Assembly (NCBI GenBank): GCA_033002965.1 | Contig: JAURVB010003318.1 | Span: forward strand, 1-64,000 | Source: Piper betle | Lineage: Eukaryota > Streptophyta > Magnoliopsida > Piperales > Piperaceae | Reading direction: 5' to 3' | Length of the DNA stretch: 64,000 nt | Part shown: positions 1 through 11,854 of the stretch, piece by piece | Layout of the letters: every line of letters starts with the position of its first letter | Numbering within the stretch: the stretch's first letter is position 1 | Program-made: the position numbers and the translations under genes | Notes under the pieces: model-generated | What the model was told of the DNA's origin: nothing | The model's input: only the letters and a program-made list of their open reading frames with translations | Databases searched by the model: none

Positions 1-217
1 AGCAAGAAATCTGGGATTTACATGTCTAATAAATAAGGTTGATAGATTGAGCTATTTTAAAAAGTAGGGAGAGGTTGAGAAAGGCCCACGAGTTCAACTA
101 TGAATGGACAGAAAAAGCTACAAAAAAGAAATTAAACAAATGATAAGTTAAATAAACAAAAAGCGAACACAACCTGCGACAGTGTATGGCACTTTCTCAG
201 TCGAGAATTGTAACAAT
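1..217 (-). repeat. Partial copy of glycosyltransferase pseudogene segment
   Basis: These bases are nearly the same as 63134-63350 at the right end of the window, in the same orientation, with scattered substitutions and small indels. At the right end this segment belongs to the 5' (minus-strand) part of a decayed plant glycosyltransferase locus, so this is the edge of a further copy of that locus. No open exon can be read here. Similarity stops at about 217, where both copies have the start of a motif reading TCGAGAATTGT. The repeat shows that the tandem arrangement continues beyond the left edge. Confidence 0.8.
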
Positions 218-533
218 CTATTGTAGAATTATTAATCATCTCTTGCATGAAATAATGGTCAGAAAGTAGCTATAACAGGCTTTGAAGAACAAGTCATCAC
301 TAGATTCAAATAATCTTCCTCACTATTTACAATTATCATTGTGCAAAAGGCATTCAAAAACATCGATAAATGCCCTTAGTCGAAAATCATTGATCATGAA
401 GCAACCTTTACAGTAAAAAACAGCAAAAATAAAACAAAATGAACCTTTAATAGTTTTAAATCTCATAGATGAACACTTTATATTGACAGATAGTAAGGTC
501 CCTGCAATATCTTACATTCACAATGCGGTTATG
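218..533. other. AT-rich spacer, no gene seen
   Basis: No reading frame here matches a family I recognise. The segment lies between the glycosyltransferase repeat and the copia fragment. A short stretch near 282-310 weakly resembles 16672-16705, which would fit an intron of the glycosyltransferase locus, but the similarity is too short to rely on. Confidence 0.5.
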
Positions 534-640
534 TCTGGTGTGAATTCAGTTTGTCAACACATGCAACAGCCAACAGAGTTTCATTTTGCACAAGTGAAGA
601 GGATATTGCATTATATAAAGGGCACCATTGATTTTGACAG
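534..640 (+). mobile_element. Ty1/copia reverse transcriptase/RNase H junction fragment, inverted
   Basis: The plus strand reads a stretch beginning VNSVCQHMQQPTEFH and continuing VKRILHYIKGTIDF. This is the typical copia sequence just after the reverse transcriptase, leading into RNase H. It is on the opposite strand to the rest of the copia fragment that follows (641-1898). At about 637-645 the plus-strand reading ends and the minus-strand reading (ending in LSTPMVCKQQ) begins. In an ordinary copia polyprotein these two pieces lie about 40 to 60 residues apart on the same strand. This piece has therefore been flipped and the stretch between lost. It has no start codon of its own and is a dead fragment. 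Confidence 0.8.
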
Positions 641-1898
641 TTTTCACAAGCTTGTTGTTTACACACCATTGGAGTTGAAAGAGGTTTGCATTCAAGCATC
701 TTGGCCTTGTCAAGAATTTTCTTTGGATATCGTTCTTGAGACAAGAATAAACCATTTTCAGTTGTTTGAACTTGAATTCCCAGAAAATAATGCACCAGTC
801 CAGATCTTTCATTGCAAACTCACTCTTCAAATGATGTAAGAAATCAGCTAACAAAGTAGAAGAGTTATCAGAAATGAGAATGTCATCTACAAATCATTGG
901 GAGAACAAGAACAGGCTGAACCTGTCAAACCATGCATGCGGTGCCTGTTTCAAGCCATACAAAGCCTTCTTTAATCTGCACACGTATTGGGAACTTGCTG
1001 TTTTTAAAACCCTGCCGGTTGAGAAATATGAACTGTCTCATTCAAGATGCCATTGAGGAAGGCATTTTTCACATCCAACTAGTGAATGTGCCAATGATTA
1101 GCAGCAGCTATATAGAGTACTAATCTAACTGTTGCTGGTTTGACAACTGGGGAAGAGGTTTCTGAAGAATCAAACCCCTCTTATTGGTTGTATCCCTTTG
1201 CAACTAATCAAGCTTTGAGTCTCTCAACAATGTTGTCAACATTGTATTTAACTTTAAACACCCATTTAGTACCTATGGCATTCATTCCTTCATGTTTAGG
1301 TACTAACTCCCAGAACTTGTGAGGTACTTTGCCATGAAACATTTGAGCAAGTCCAAGTTCCACAATACTTCTATGCCCCCTTTCAGAAAACCCATTTTGC
1401 TCAGGTGTGTATGGGCAAGAAATCTAGTGAACAACTCCATTTTCAGCTAGATGTGACTGAAATCTGTGGGACAGAAAGTCACCTCTTCCATCTGATTGAA
1501 AGGTCATGATTTTACCAAAAAACTGTCTATCAATTAATATCTCAAAAGATAAGAAAGCAGAATAAAAACCAGATTTAGTATATAGTGGATAAAGCCAAAT
1601 AAATCTTGTGCAATCATCAACAAACATAACATAGTATTTAAAATTTTCAAAAGAAGATATGGGAGCTAGCTGGTCCCCGAATGTCACAATGTATTTTCTG
1701 AAAAGAAGCATCACATCTCAAAACATGACTATCAAAAGGTAACTTTCTTGACTTAGCTAGTTGGCAACTATTACAGATTCTCATAGTAGAAGTGTCACTC
1801 TCAACATCAAGTATACCTTGTTTCTTCAAAACATCAAAAGTAGCATGTGAACAATGTCCGAAACGAAAATGCCAGAGGGATTGTAACCACCAGCCCAA
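641..1898 (-). mobile_element. Decayed Ty1/copia polyprotein fragment (pre-integrase, integrase, reverse transcriptase)
   Basis: Read from 1898 downward in several frames, the minus strand gives copia pol domains in the correct order. The gag-pre-integrase zinc region comes first (LWHFRFGHCSHATF, then CNSCQLAKSRKLPF). The integrase core follows (YVMFVDDCTRFIWLYPLY; QSDGRGDF; CPYTPEQNGFSERGHRSIVE). Reverse transcriptase comes last (GTKWVFKVKYN; DVKNAFLNGILNETV; FVDDILIS; MHYFLGIQVQTTENGLFLSQ). At about 1325 the middle of integrase is joined directly to the start of reverse transcriptase (HKFWELVP), so the integrase C-terminus and linker are deleted. There are several stops and frameshifts, including a stop before the FVDD motif. 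Neither LTRs nor gag were found. It is non-functional. Confidence 0.9.
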
Positions 1899-2225
1899 TC
1901 AGAGCCCGGGCCGGGTGTTACATTAGGATCCAAGACAACAAAACTCAATGAGTTAAACAAAAATTAACTTACTTTCCTTAAGTTGTAGCACCTGAAGATT
2001 TTAAATAATTAAAACCTAAGACTCTCAATAAAAGATAAAACATGCAAAATTAGCTCTGTGGTAGACAAGTAATTTATTTAAGCAAAAACCAATTTAGCTC
2101 AACCATACTTCGCAGATAACTAAACATGAATCCAACCTTAAGCCGAAATTTTAATATGATCCCAAGAACAAACCAGCTCCGCTACCATGCAAACAATCCC
2201 CATAACAAAAATTTGAACTATGAAA
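1899..2225. other. Spacer, no gene seen
   Basis: AT-rich sequence between the copia fragment and the shared 3' flank of the LRR fragment. I see no LTR end, coding similarity or RNA gene in it. Confidence 0.5.
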
Positions 2226-3676
2226 GAGAAAGGACATATTTGATTTGAGCTTTGATAGAGAAAGGATACATTTAATTTGAGCTGTATATATAATAACTAA
2301 TATATATATACAATATACACCAAGCTTGGGGATCTGCATGCATCTGGCGTTATGACGGCGTATTCCTATGCCATGTCTCCTCCTAATAGCTTGTTTTGAG
2401 AGAGGTCTAAATGAGTAAGATTCAAGGTATCTCCAAGACATTCTGGAATCGCACCCACCAGTTGGTTGTTTCCCAGGTAGAGTTCCTCTAATGGAGCAAT
2501 ATTGCACCAAGCTGGTGGAATCTTTCCAGCAATTTTGTTACCAGTCAAGTGTAGTACCATAAGGGTGTTAAGTTTACCAATTTCATCAGGAATGCCTCCT
2601 GAGAGTTGATTGTGATCAAGGAGTAGTCTTTGAAGGTTACGAGAGCAATTGGCAAGAGAATGAATGAATTAGCTCATGTCATCATTCGTGCCCCCACTCC
2701 CCAGTTGGTTGGATCTCAAATCTAAATTCCATAGGTTGTTACATCCCATGAAATTTGGTAAGAATCCTCTGAATTTGTTGTGGGACAATGAAAGGTACCC
2801 AATGTTGGACACATTAGCGAGAGAAACTGGGATGTGCCCTCCTCGTTTATTTGAACCTCCAAGAAAATATTCCAGATTAGGGAGCAGCTGCATGCCAAGA
2901 TTTGTTGGAAGCTTCCCTGACAGCTTGTTATGAGCTATTACAAAGTCTGTGATGTCAGAAAGGTTGTAAATTGAATCTGGAATGGTGCCATCAAAGTTGT
3001 TAGAACCAAAGACTAAGAGAAGTAAGAGAAGAGAGGTTTCCAAGTGACAAAGGAATACTTCCTGTAAGTTGGTTTCTATAGAGATCGAGTGTCTCGAGCC
3101 ATGACAGGTTTCCAAGTGATGAAGGAATACTTCCTGTGAGTTGGTTATGACAAAGACAGAGTGTCTTGAGCCTCTACAGGGAACCCAGCTGATTTGGGAT
3201 TTTCCCTGTTATGTTGTTCCTGCCCAAATCCATTTCTTCAAGAGAAAGACAATTTGTTAGATTGAGAGGGATCTCTCCACCAAATGAATTCCTGCTTAGG
3301 TCCAATATACAGCAGCCGATATAGACGACCAATCTCACTTGGGATCGCTCCTAGTAGGTTTGTTCTCTGCGAGGTTGATGTATCTAAGAAAGCTCAGATT
3401 ACCAATATAAGGCGAGAGTGTCCCACTCAAATTGAAGGACGAGAAGTCCAACCCAGTGACACGCCGGTGTCGACGACCGCACGAGACTCCATTCCAATCG
3501 CAGAAATGCAGAGAATCGTTCCAGGATGCCAGGGCTCCAGTTGGGTCGGAGGTGATTTGCTCTTTTATAGCAAGAAGGGCAAACCGATCTGTAGCATTTG
3601 AAGTGAGTGAGATGGCGAAGTTGGATGATAGAAAGAAGAAGAAGAGAATAATTTGAAGAGGAAGGAGAAGCTTCAT
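2226..3676 (-). pseudogene. LRR receptor-like kinase ectodomain fragment, copy A
   Basis: The start codon at 3676 opens a hydrophobic signal peptide (MKLLLPLQIILFFFFLSS), then an LRR N-terminal cap (DRFALLAIKEQITSDPTGAL and the Cys pair in HFCDWNGVSC), then the first repeat (GTLSPYIGNLSFLRYINLAE). This is the layout of EFR/At3g47570-type receptor kinases (LRR-RLK subfamily XII). After about 105 codons the frame breaks at 3340. More repeats continue in other frames at 2669-3115 (FDGTIPDSIYNLSDIT, GGHIPVSLANVSN) and 2366-2560 (LTGNKIAGKIPP, LVGAIPECLGDTLNLTHLDL). The similarity ends near 2340 after LLGGDMA. The remaining repeats, the membrane segment and the kinase are absent. Copies B and C end at the same place with the same flank, so the truncation came before the duplications. 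Several repeats present in copy C are missing here. Confidence 0.9.
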
Positions 3677-3714
3677 CTTAATATGTATGAATTGCGTGAA
3701 CCAAAGATTGACTG

Positions 3715-4087
3715 ATTCTCCTGCTTATCTCATGTCAGCATTTAGTTCCCCTTTCATTAAAAAGGGTAGATTAGAGTAGATATAGATTGCAATAATCAAT
3801 ACTAAAATGAGAAATTTTTGCTCAAAAATTAATGACATCTAATCAAAATGCAAGCAGATTTGAATGATAATGTCTATTATGATGGACAACCTCAAATTTT
3901 CTCTCTGCACAAATTTTTATCTTAATATCATATGTAACTTTCCAAACTTGCAAATTATGTAAGGTTGGTCTCAAGGTATAGTTTTCTTGATGTTTACTTA
4001 AGGAGCTTGACTTGACTAGCTCCAAAATGAAGTGGATACCAATTTAATGTACTAGTATTTGTGATCAATTTAGTATAGAAAATTGAG
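3715..4087. repeat. Duplicated block D1, left part
   Basis: Matches 49259-49640 nearly base for base (for example GACATCTAATCAAAATGCAA in both). In copy 2 the sequence continues without interruption into what here begins again at 11855. The gypsy-like element 4088-11854 therefore split this block after duplication. I see no coding sequence. A short reverse-strand frame at 3843-4025 does not resemble any known protein. Confidence 0.85.
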
Positions 4088-5703
4088 TGTACCACCCCGA
4101 TTTCGGTTCACCTGAGAATTGAATTAGAAATGTTACGATTGAGTCGAGTCATGTTTAAAGTTGTTCATCGGTATGACTCGATGGATAATATAGATCGAAA
4201 CAACCCGCTTGGTGTCATTAGAATAAAAGACATTATTAAATATGCGTCGAAATGCATCAAATATAAATAAAAGTAAGAAAGAAAATAATTTCGTTGAGCT
4301 CAAGTATGTATAAAGTTTATATGTCCTCCCACCAAAGTTGACTCAGGATTTGCAAGACCTACATATATTATATAAAAAATGCCAATAACAAATGTTATTG
4401 TCCAAGAAATAACTAGTACAAACTGGGAAATAGGTATTCCATTACCCACGAAAACTTACAAAACTTCAGAATTGCCTCACATTGGGCGGCAAGCAAACAT
4501 ACTTAAACAAGTGTTGGCTCACATGTACGACTTATATTCATATTCATACATACAACGCTTATGCCCTCACATCTTCTATATTCATATTCATACATACTTA
4601 AACAAGTGCTGGCTCGCATGATCAGTAAAAATACGCGTACTTATATAATAGGTTTAGGGAAAAGGCTTGTATCATATATTTCTAGAGCTTCAGTTCAAAA
4701 ACCAACAAGGGATCTCATCCTCGTAGTTTTATTAAACATGTGTAGAAAACACGGCTAAATGGCTCAACATCGGAGGGATCCGATAAAATGCCGTCGATGC
4801 CATCCAATGGCTAAAACATGGTAAACTCAAGATGCAAGGAGTCAAGCAAAGAGGGAGAGTCTTACGGACCTGTGGTCCAAGCTCCAAGCGCGTCATACAC
4901 CTACGGTGAGCTTGGACTCCATAGCCTACATCGAAACCCACTGTTAAGTAAAATACTAACATCTCTATATGATGCAGGAAGGCCGGGGTCCAACCGGCGG
5001 CGAGCCGGAAGTGGTGGTGGCAGTAATGGTAGAAAACTCTGAAAATCAATTGAAATATTTGAAATATCAATGGGGGGAAACTAAGGTCGACGTGGATGGC
5101 TCAGATCTTGCCACGTGGCATGAACTGAACGTTTGATAACTCGTGGTTTAGTGGGACCCACCAAGGGTATATGCAATATGCATATGGACTGAAAGCTCGG
5201 ATCCAGACAGTCCAAAGTCAAAATTGACGTCGAGTCCTAAAATTAACTCTATAAGTGGGAATCGCGGTAAGAAGGCTAAATGGGCCTCAAACCTTAAACT
5301 TAATCAAGTTGGGCCCATAGGGGTACAATCCAACGATTCAAAATTCTTGTGCTGCATGCAAATGAAATACCTACAAAATCCCAAACGAATACTAAACGCT
5401 ATAACGACCAAGATCTAGGTCTTAAAACCCTGGCTAACTCATTAAAAATAATCATTTGTATAGCTCGTGGATACTCTGATAACTCGTGCTCTACTGTATC
5501 ATAACTGGAACTATCATATGCATGTCAGATATAGTCAACCTACCATAACATACTCATATGGCCATCTGAGCCACATACTCATAGTCTGTAAACTTGGTCT
5601 AGCTCGAAGCGACTCAAGACTTGCCCGAACCGACTCGAGACTTGCCCGAACTAGGCAACACTTACAAGCAGGTAAAAGCCTAAGGCAAAGTTGGGGTTTT
5701 ACA
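4088..5703 (-). repeat. 3' LTR of the gypsy-like element (short form)
   Basis: It is 1616 bp long, against 3132 bp for its partner. The shared parts align from the first base (GATTTCGGTTCACCT in both). About 1.45 kb of the partner is absent after the GATGCA at about 4973-4978, where this LTR jumps straight to GGAAGGCCGGGGTCC. A second stretch, present in the partner around 9220-9390, is also absent, and a short local duplication stands near its place. Confidence 0.8.
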
Positions 5704-8700
5704 ACCTCTCCTCCTTATAAAAATTTCATCCTCAAAATTTCTCACATCAAGCTGTGATTAGAGGACTCAACTAACGATGTCAGTCTCATCAGCGACGTAG
5801 TAGCTCTCCCTTGAAAGCTAGCTAGACATGGCCCAAACAAACCAACACGATGCTAGAACTCTAAACATTGATGAAGCTTGCTAGTTCCTTAATAATCTGG
5901 CTGGACGGACTAAATGTGATTGAATCATTTGGTTGGAATGACCATGCATGCTCGAGTCATCTCGCTAGACTAGCTCCTAACTGCAAACTATGGGATTTCA
6001 ATGACCTCGGTAGCAAAAATCTAGGCTCACCCCTAAGGGTCTACTGGATGGTCAAGTAGGTACTCTATAGTACTACAAGGTACTAGTCTGAACTACATCA
6101 GGAAAAATTATGTCAAGGTATGCGGCCTAATATGCACCCACGTCTCCCTAATCCTCATCAATGCAATAGGTCAACTACGTGTACCTTCAGGGCACTCTCC
6201 TCCAGGTCCTACGGCTATACTAGAGTGTCCTACTAGTACACAGTGGACTCTAGTACCATATCAGAGTATATGCTAATGAGTAGTATGGTTCACTGTCGCC
6301 AATCTAGGTCTAACACTCCGGTGTCCCTGGCAAAAGGAACTGGACTGCTCACTAGGTCCTAGCTAATTCAGTTCCAAGTTAAATATCTCACTCTATTCCA
6401 TAATGGAACAAGGAAAGTTGTCTATGCAACCACTAACTACTGCTGAAGGGGGCTCTCTGTGATGGAATGGAGGCAAGAACACCTATACATGTACAGCGTG
6501 TCTCAAGGAGTATGAAAACATACTCTGGTCAATGTCTGCCTCATCTCAACTATCTGGTAAACTAATGGTAGGACTGATATATCTGGAAAGTGAATGTCAA
6601 AATACTCAGGTGAAAGCTTGGCTCTGTCTAACATATCTAGTCACATAGAAAGAAACTAGATCTCTCCTAGAAAATTAGTCATAGTGCTCTAGGGCTCTAA
6701 CTAGGAGGTGTCTCATCCTCACATAGTCTGACATCATGTCTCTATCTGTGGTGATGTAGGGATATCTATCTAAATCATGGTGGGGTAATGAAGCTTGGTA
6801 TAGGGATACGATGATTCAAAATATGGGTATGTCCATGGACATGTCTCCAAGATCATCACGATTGGACTCCGCCATAGGTGGCCAGCCTATGGAACAACCA
6901 ATCAATGACAGAGCCCAAGAGATGGCTCTTAAGTAGCTATAGTTCAATCAGCTAATAGTAGGCATGTGTTTCGCGATACCATACTAGTCATGCACTTCTA
7001 AATGGATGGGGTTCAAACGACCCCAAGAACCACGATCTCACCTCAAGTCTACGGGGACTCATAATGAGGTTTGACACGTGTCTCGTTCACTCTTCAGTGG
7101 TGTGTGACATGTCATCCCGTACCAATTTGTATGACTAATCTTGACTCACATGACTACAACTGTTGTTGTAGACTCTCAAGCAAAGCTGTTAGTTAAGATG
7201 AGCATACACGGGTGTCCCTCGATCTGGTTCACACGATCTGATCTAATTGAAGTCCATATCTCTGTGGCTCCCAACCTTGAGTGAAGTTGTCTCCTCTGGA
7301 CTGGTGTTCTATCGGCTACCTACACTATAAATCTAAATGCAGTACTATGAAGGCAACTCCTATACTTGGGGCAAAGTGCTTCAGCCATCCTATGTCTAAA
7401 GGTAAGAACCGAATTGTGCTGGCGAAGCACAAGGAAATCACTCTCTCTCTCTCTCTGAAGGACACTCCCTCACTAAACCCGATAATCCATCTACGCCAAA
7501 ATTCTAATATGAGTCGAACTTCTCTCACTGGTTGAGCTCACATTACACATTTGACCATCTACTAATCATCTGATCTGTATAACATGGCTATAACTCATAC
7601 ATCTGCTGTCATGCTGACAAAACAATCTGGCCGTTATGGTCATCCCATCTCGAGGTCATATTGCCCTTTTCTCTGACTCTGTCCATGTGAGAATGTCACT
7701 AACACTATCTTACAATACACATCTGACCTAAAAGATGTCAGGTCAAGGCGGTGGTATGCAAGATGACTAGTGGGAAGTCAATAATGTGCCATCACATCCG
7801 AATAGTTCCAGTGCACCTAACTTTCCTCTGTTTGGTTGATGTTACCATAGCTATATCTTGTCCTCAATCTCTAACCCTACTCTACTCCGAAACTATGACA
7901 TGTGGTCTCTATGCAATGCTAAGAACATCCTCAAGTAGTTGTCCGCTTGTAGGGTGAGGCAACCACTTAGCCTTTACTTCCACAATAACTGCTCCACTTG
8001 GTCGGCGGTAGTGCAATATATGGACGATGGTTATTCATCACAGACTATAGTAGTGCACATTCGGTTGGTGGTAGTGCATCATGGATGACAATTGTGCTAC
8101 TTGGATGGTGGTTGTGCTACTCGGACGATGGTTGTGCAACTCAAACGGTGGTTGTGTTACTCAAACAACGGTTGTGCTATCTAGGTCCTGAAGCCTGATC
8201 TTGATCATGTATTTCTTGAGCCCATTACTGTCTCTAACATGTTTATCTCCATGTGTCTATCTCGTATAACTGCATGCTTGCGATGTACACTATGTTCCAA
8301 GGAAGGACTGATGTGGTGACTATGTGAAAGACAGGCAAATGCTACAATGTGGTCGCCTAAGTTCTAGGTACTCCTGGTCACTCATCCAACTCAACCTCAG
8401 TTAGCTAAGAGCATGGACTCTCTTTGCGTCGGCCAAATCTGTGGCACGGTCAAAGGGAGAGACGGGTCTCTAAGGTTATCATGGCATGCTTGTGAGATCC
8501 ATGCCGACATCTACTGAAATCATGATTTCATATCCATCTCATAATTTGTATTAACACTAAAAAATGTACTACTCAGGTCTGACTGAGCAAAAATCTAAAA
8601 GACTGAAAAAAATACCAAAGGAAACTCTTGTTGGCTTGGCTAAGGACAACTCCACACACTTAGCTCAAAACAAAAGCCTTTCATCTCAATCGACCAGGAC

Positions 8701-8722
8701 ATGGCTTCGATGCAAACTAACT
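5704..8722 (-). other. Interior of gypsy-like element, no coding domains seen
   Basis: This is 3.0 kb between the LTRs. No frame on either strand shows gag, protease, reverse transcriptase or integrase motifs, and the longest frames are about 60 to 85 codons with no family resemblance. The minus-strand 3' end carries the polypurine tract at 5704-5716. The interior holds a phased 20-bp repeat at 8001-8180 and a short CT run at 7439-7458. The minus-strand bases next to the 5' LTR (8703-8722) only distantly resemble a tRNA-iMet primer-binding site. Confidence 0.6.
8001..8180. repeat. Phased 20-bp tandem repeat, about nine units
   Basis: Successive 20-mers stay in register from 8001 to 8180 around a core GG(T/A)(G/T)GTGC. 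The clearest units are 8101-8120 TTGGATGGTGGTTGTGCTAC, 8121-8140 TCGGACGATGGTTGTGCAAC, 8141-8160 TCAAACGGTGGTTGTGTTAC and 8161-8180 TCAAACAACGGTTGTGCTAT. The earlier units (8001-8080) are more diverged. No indel breaks the period. Confidence 0.85.
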
Positions 8723-11700
8723 TGTAATACCCTGATTTCGGTTCACCTAAGAACCGAATCAGAATGTTACAATCGAGTCGAATCATGTTTAATGTTGTTG
8801 GTTAGTATGACTTGATCGCTAAAATAGATCGAAACAACCCATTTGGTATCATGACAATGGAAGGCATTGTTAAATGTATATCTAAACACATCAAATATAA
8901 ATAAAAGTAAAAAGAAAAGAACTATACTGAGCTCAAGTGTGTGTAGCTTTTATCTATCCTCCCACCAAAGTCAACTCAAAATTTGCACGACTTATATATA
9001 TAATATGGAAAACGTTAGTAACGGAGTCTTACTTGGACCGAAAAATAACTAGTACAAACTGGCAAATGGGTATTCCATTAGCGACAGAAATATAAGAAGC
9101 TTTAGAATTACCTCACACTGGGGGGTAAGAAAACATGCTTAAACAAGTGTCAACTCATGATTAATATTTATATTCAAACATACAACAATTACACCCTCAC
9201 ATCATCCATATTACACCCACCACGGTACTCGAGTGGCAAAAGGAACAGTTAGGTTAGTGCCAAAAAATCTAGAAATGTGCTGCATTACACAGTACCGTCA
9301 TACACTGCACTACCTCAGGGTTTGAGGGAATACTAGTGCAGTCCATACATATCTCCATACCACTCACTCTCCTATTCCTGAAATCTATAAAAGTACACGT
9401 ACTTATATAATAGGTTTAGGGAAGAGGCTTATATCATAAATTTATAGAGCTTCATTTCGAAAACCACCAAGGGATCTCATCCTTGTAGTTTTATTAAACA
9501 TGTACAGAAAATACGGCTAAATGGCCCAACATCAGAGGGATCCGATAAAACACGGTTAAACTCAACACACAAAGAGTCAAGCAGAGAGGGAGAGTCCTAC
9601 GGACCTGTGGTCCAAGCTCCAAGCGCGTTGATACACCTACAGCGAGCTCGAACTCCGTAACCTACATCAAAACCCACTGTTAAGTAAAATACTAACATCT
9701 TTATATGATGCATGCTTATAGTGTGTGCTTAGATCATCAGTGCATCCTAATAAATAGAACAATGCTAACAAACCTTTAACTAAGCATGCAACACGCAAAC
9801 TTAGACATAATAATAATAAATAATGAATTAATAAATAAACAAATAAATACACTCATAGATAATTAGGTAAATAATAAATACATGAACATAAATAATACTC
9901 TAATCAGAAAATAATAATATAATTATACTATATAAATACACGACTAAACACGAGTAGATATCATATATACTAGTGTTAGTAAACATATAAATAATTAAAT
10001 AAACAACCAATTAATTAATTAATTATATAATAGATAAATAAATAAATAATAGATAAATAAATAAATAAATGACTAATATTAATTAATCATGAAGAATAAA
10101 AATAAATATATCAAATATACGAGCATACGACTAAATATGTATAAATAATAACATGAGTAAGAAAATAATTAATAATCAACCAATTAATTAAATATAATAA
10201 GATAAACTTGAAAAAAAAATCTATGAATAAATACATTATCAATAACAATAATTAGTCACATAATCATTCATCATAGTCTACAAATATATAAATAACAAGA
10301 AATGAACAATCATGAATAAATAAATAAATAAATAAATAAAATAATTAATAATTCAATTTAGTAAACATAAATAAGACTAATATTAATAAATAAATATGTC
10401 AATATTAATAATAAATAATTATATAAATGTGCATTATAATGAATAACTACACGAATAACAAGAAATAAATAATAATAAATATATAAAATAATAAATAAAG
10501 AACAGTAATCATAACATCAAAACGTCCTAAATCATGTGAATATGCAACTAAACTAATATAGAGACTCTCGAATTACTAACAACGATGCAAGAACGGACAA
10601 AAATGGTCCGAAAGTGATGGAACCGGACTGAACCAAGCTGAACCAAATCGGACCGAATGGGCTGAACCAACTCGGTCTGGGTTAAGTAAACTTCTGGGCT
10701 AGTCTAGACTGATGGACACGGACTCGGGAATGGGTAGCGCTTATGCATACACTGGCAAACAGGCCGAACAAGGTGGCCATTGCACGTTGCCGAAAAATGC
10801 CGATGGCGGCGTGCCTACGGTTGTTGCCGGTCAGGATCAATGGAGGGAGGACGGGGAATGTGATGGTGGGGACGATCAGCTGAGTTCGACCACTGGCTTG
10901 CCTCGAAAACAACCGAGAAGTGGCTATATCACCGCCGGGTGAGGCGATGTCGCCGATGGCAATCGCGGCCATGACAGAGGTCGATGTCGGTCTGAAAGGG
11001 AAGATCTCGGTAAGAGGAAACTGTATGGGTGGTCCGATTGGCCAAAGGTGGTTCATTGGCACTTGAAAATGGCCCAAACGGCGGCGCTGATGGTGATGGT
11101 GGATACAGACCATACCCGGCCGTGATGTGGTCACGATTGTACCGATCTGATGGTCGGAGGAGGGCCAAGGTCTCCCCGGTAGTGAACCGAAGTAGTGGCG
11201 GCGGTAATGGTAGAAAACTCCGAAAATTAATTGAAATATTTGAAATATAAGTGGGAGAAAACTAGGGTTGACATGGACGACTCAGATCTTGCCACGTGGC
11301 ATGATCTGAATGTTCGATAACTTGTGGTCTAGTGGGACTCACCTAAGGGTATATGCAATATGCATATGGACGGAAAGCTCGGATTGAGACTGTCCAAAGT
11401 CGAAACTGACTCAAGTCCTAAAAGTCACTTTATCGGCGGGAATCGAGGTAAGAAGGTTTAATGGGTCTCGAACCCTAAATTCAATCAAGCTGGGCTCACA
11501 GGGGTACAATCGAGTGATCCAAAATTTCTATGCTACATGCAAATGAAATACCAAGAAAATCCCAAAAGGATAGTAAACACTGCAACGGCCTAGATCTAGG
11601 CCTAAAACCCTGGCTAACTCATAAAAGTAATCATTTGTATACCTCGTGTATACACTGATAACACATGCTCTAGTGTATCATAACTGGAACTATCAGTTGC

Positions 11701-11854
11701 ATGTTGGGCATATTCAGCCTCTATAACATGCTCATACGACCATTTGGGCTCATACTCATAGTCTAAAGACTAGTCTAGCTCGAGCTTGTTCGAACCAACT
11801 CGATACTGTGCCGAACTGAGAACAATTGCCCTGCCCCGAAGTTGGGGTTTTAAA
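8723..11854 (-). repeat. 5' LTR of the gypsy-like element (long form)
   Basis: This LTR is 3132 bp long. It contains a very AT-rich stretch (about 9780-10530, rich in AAATA/AATAA runs) and then a GC-rich stretch (about 10560-11170) that the left LTR lacks. The GC-rich part has open frames of 70 to 150 codons on both strands, but their low-complexity composition and absence from the partner LTR argue against protein genes. Ends and internal landmarks (CCACGTGGCATGA, GGTATATGCAATATGCATAT) match the left LTR. Confidence 0.8.

Larger units (their letters stand above)
4088..11854 (-). mobile_element. Non-coding gypsy-like LTR retrotransposon with unequal LTRs
   Basis: Two related LTRs flank a 3.0-kb interior: 4088-5703 and 8723-11854. 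Both begin TGTA(C/A)(C/T)ACC and end GGGGTTTTACA, the right one with C changed to A. The 5-bp target duplication TTGAG is at 4083-4087 and 11855-11859, and the empty site is preserved in copy 2 near 49640. A purine-rich tract (AAGGAGGAGAGGT on the minus strand) sits just inside 5704-5716, so the element reads on the minus strand with 8723-11854 as its 5' LTR. The expected primer-binding site inside 8722 is badly decayed. I found no gag or pol frame, so it is a LARD-like or deleted non-autonomous element. A related LTR begins at 24435. Confidence 0.85.

Noticed and set aside
2676..2933. Plus-strand open frames across the LRR copies (also 3284-3601, 37920-38231, 44739-45029)
   Set aside because: They are antisense shadows of LRR repeats; the minus strand gives clear family motifs.
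10682..11250. Open frames of 70 to 150 codons in a GC-rich stretch
   Set aside because: They lie in one LTR only, overlap on both strands, and show low-complexity composition typical of a GC-rich leader rather than a gene.
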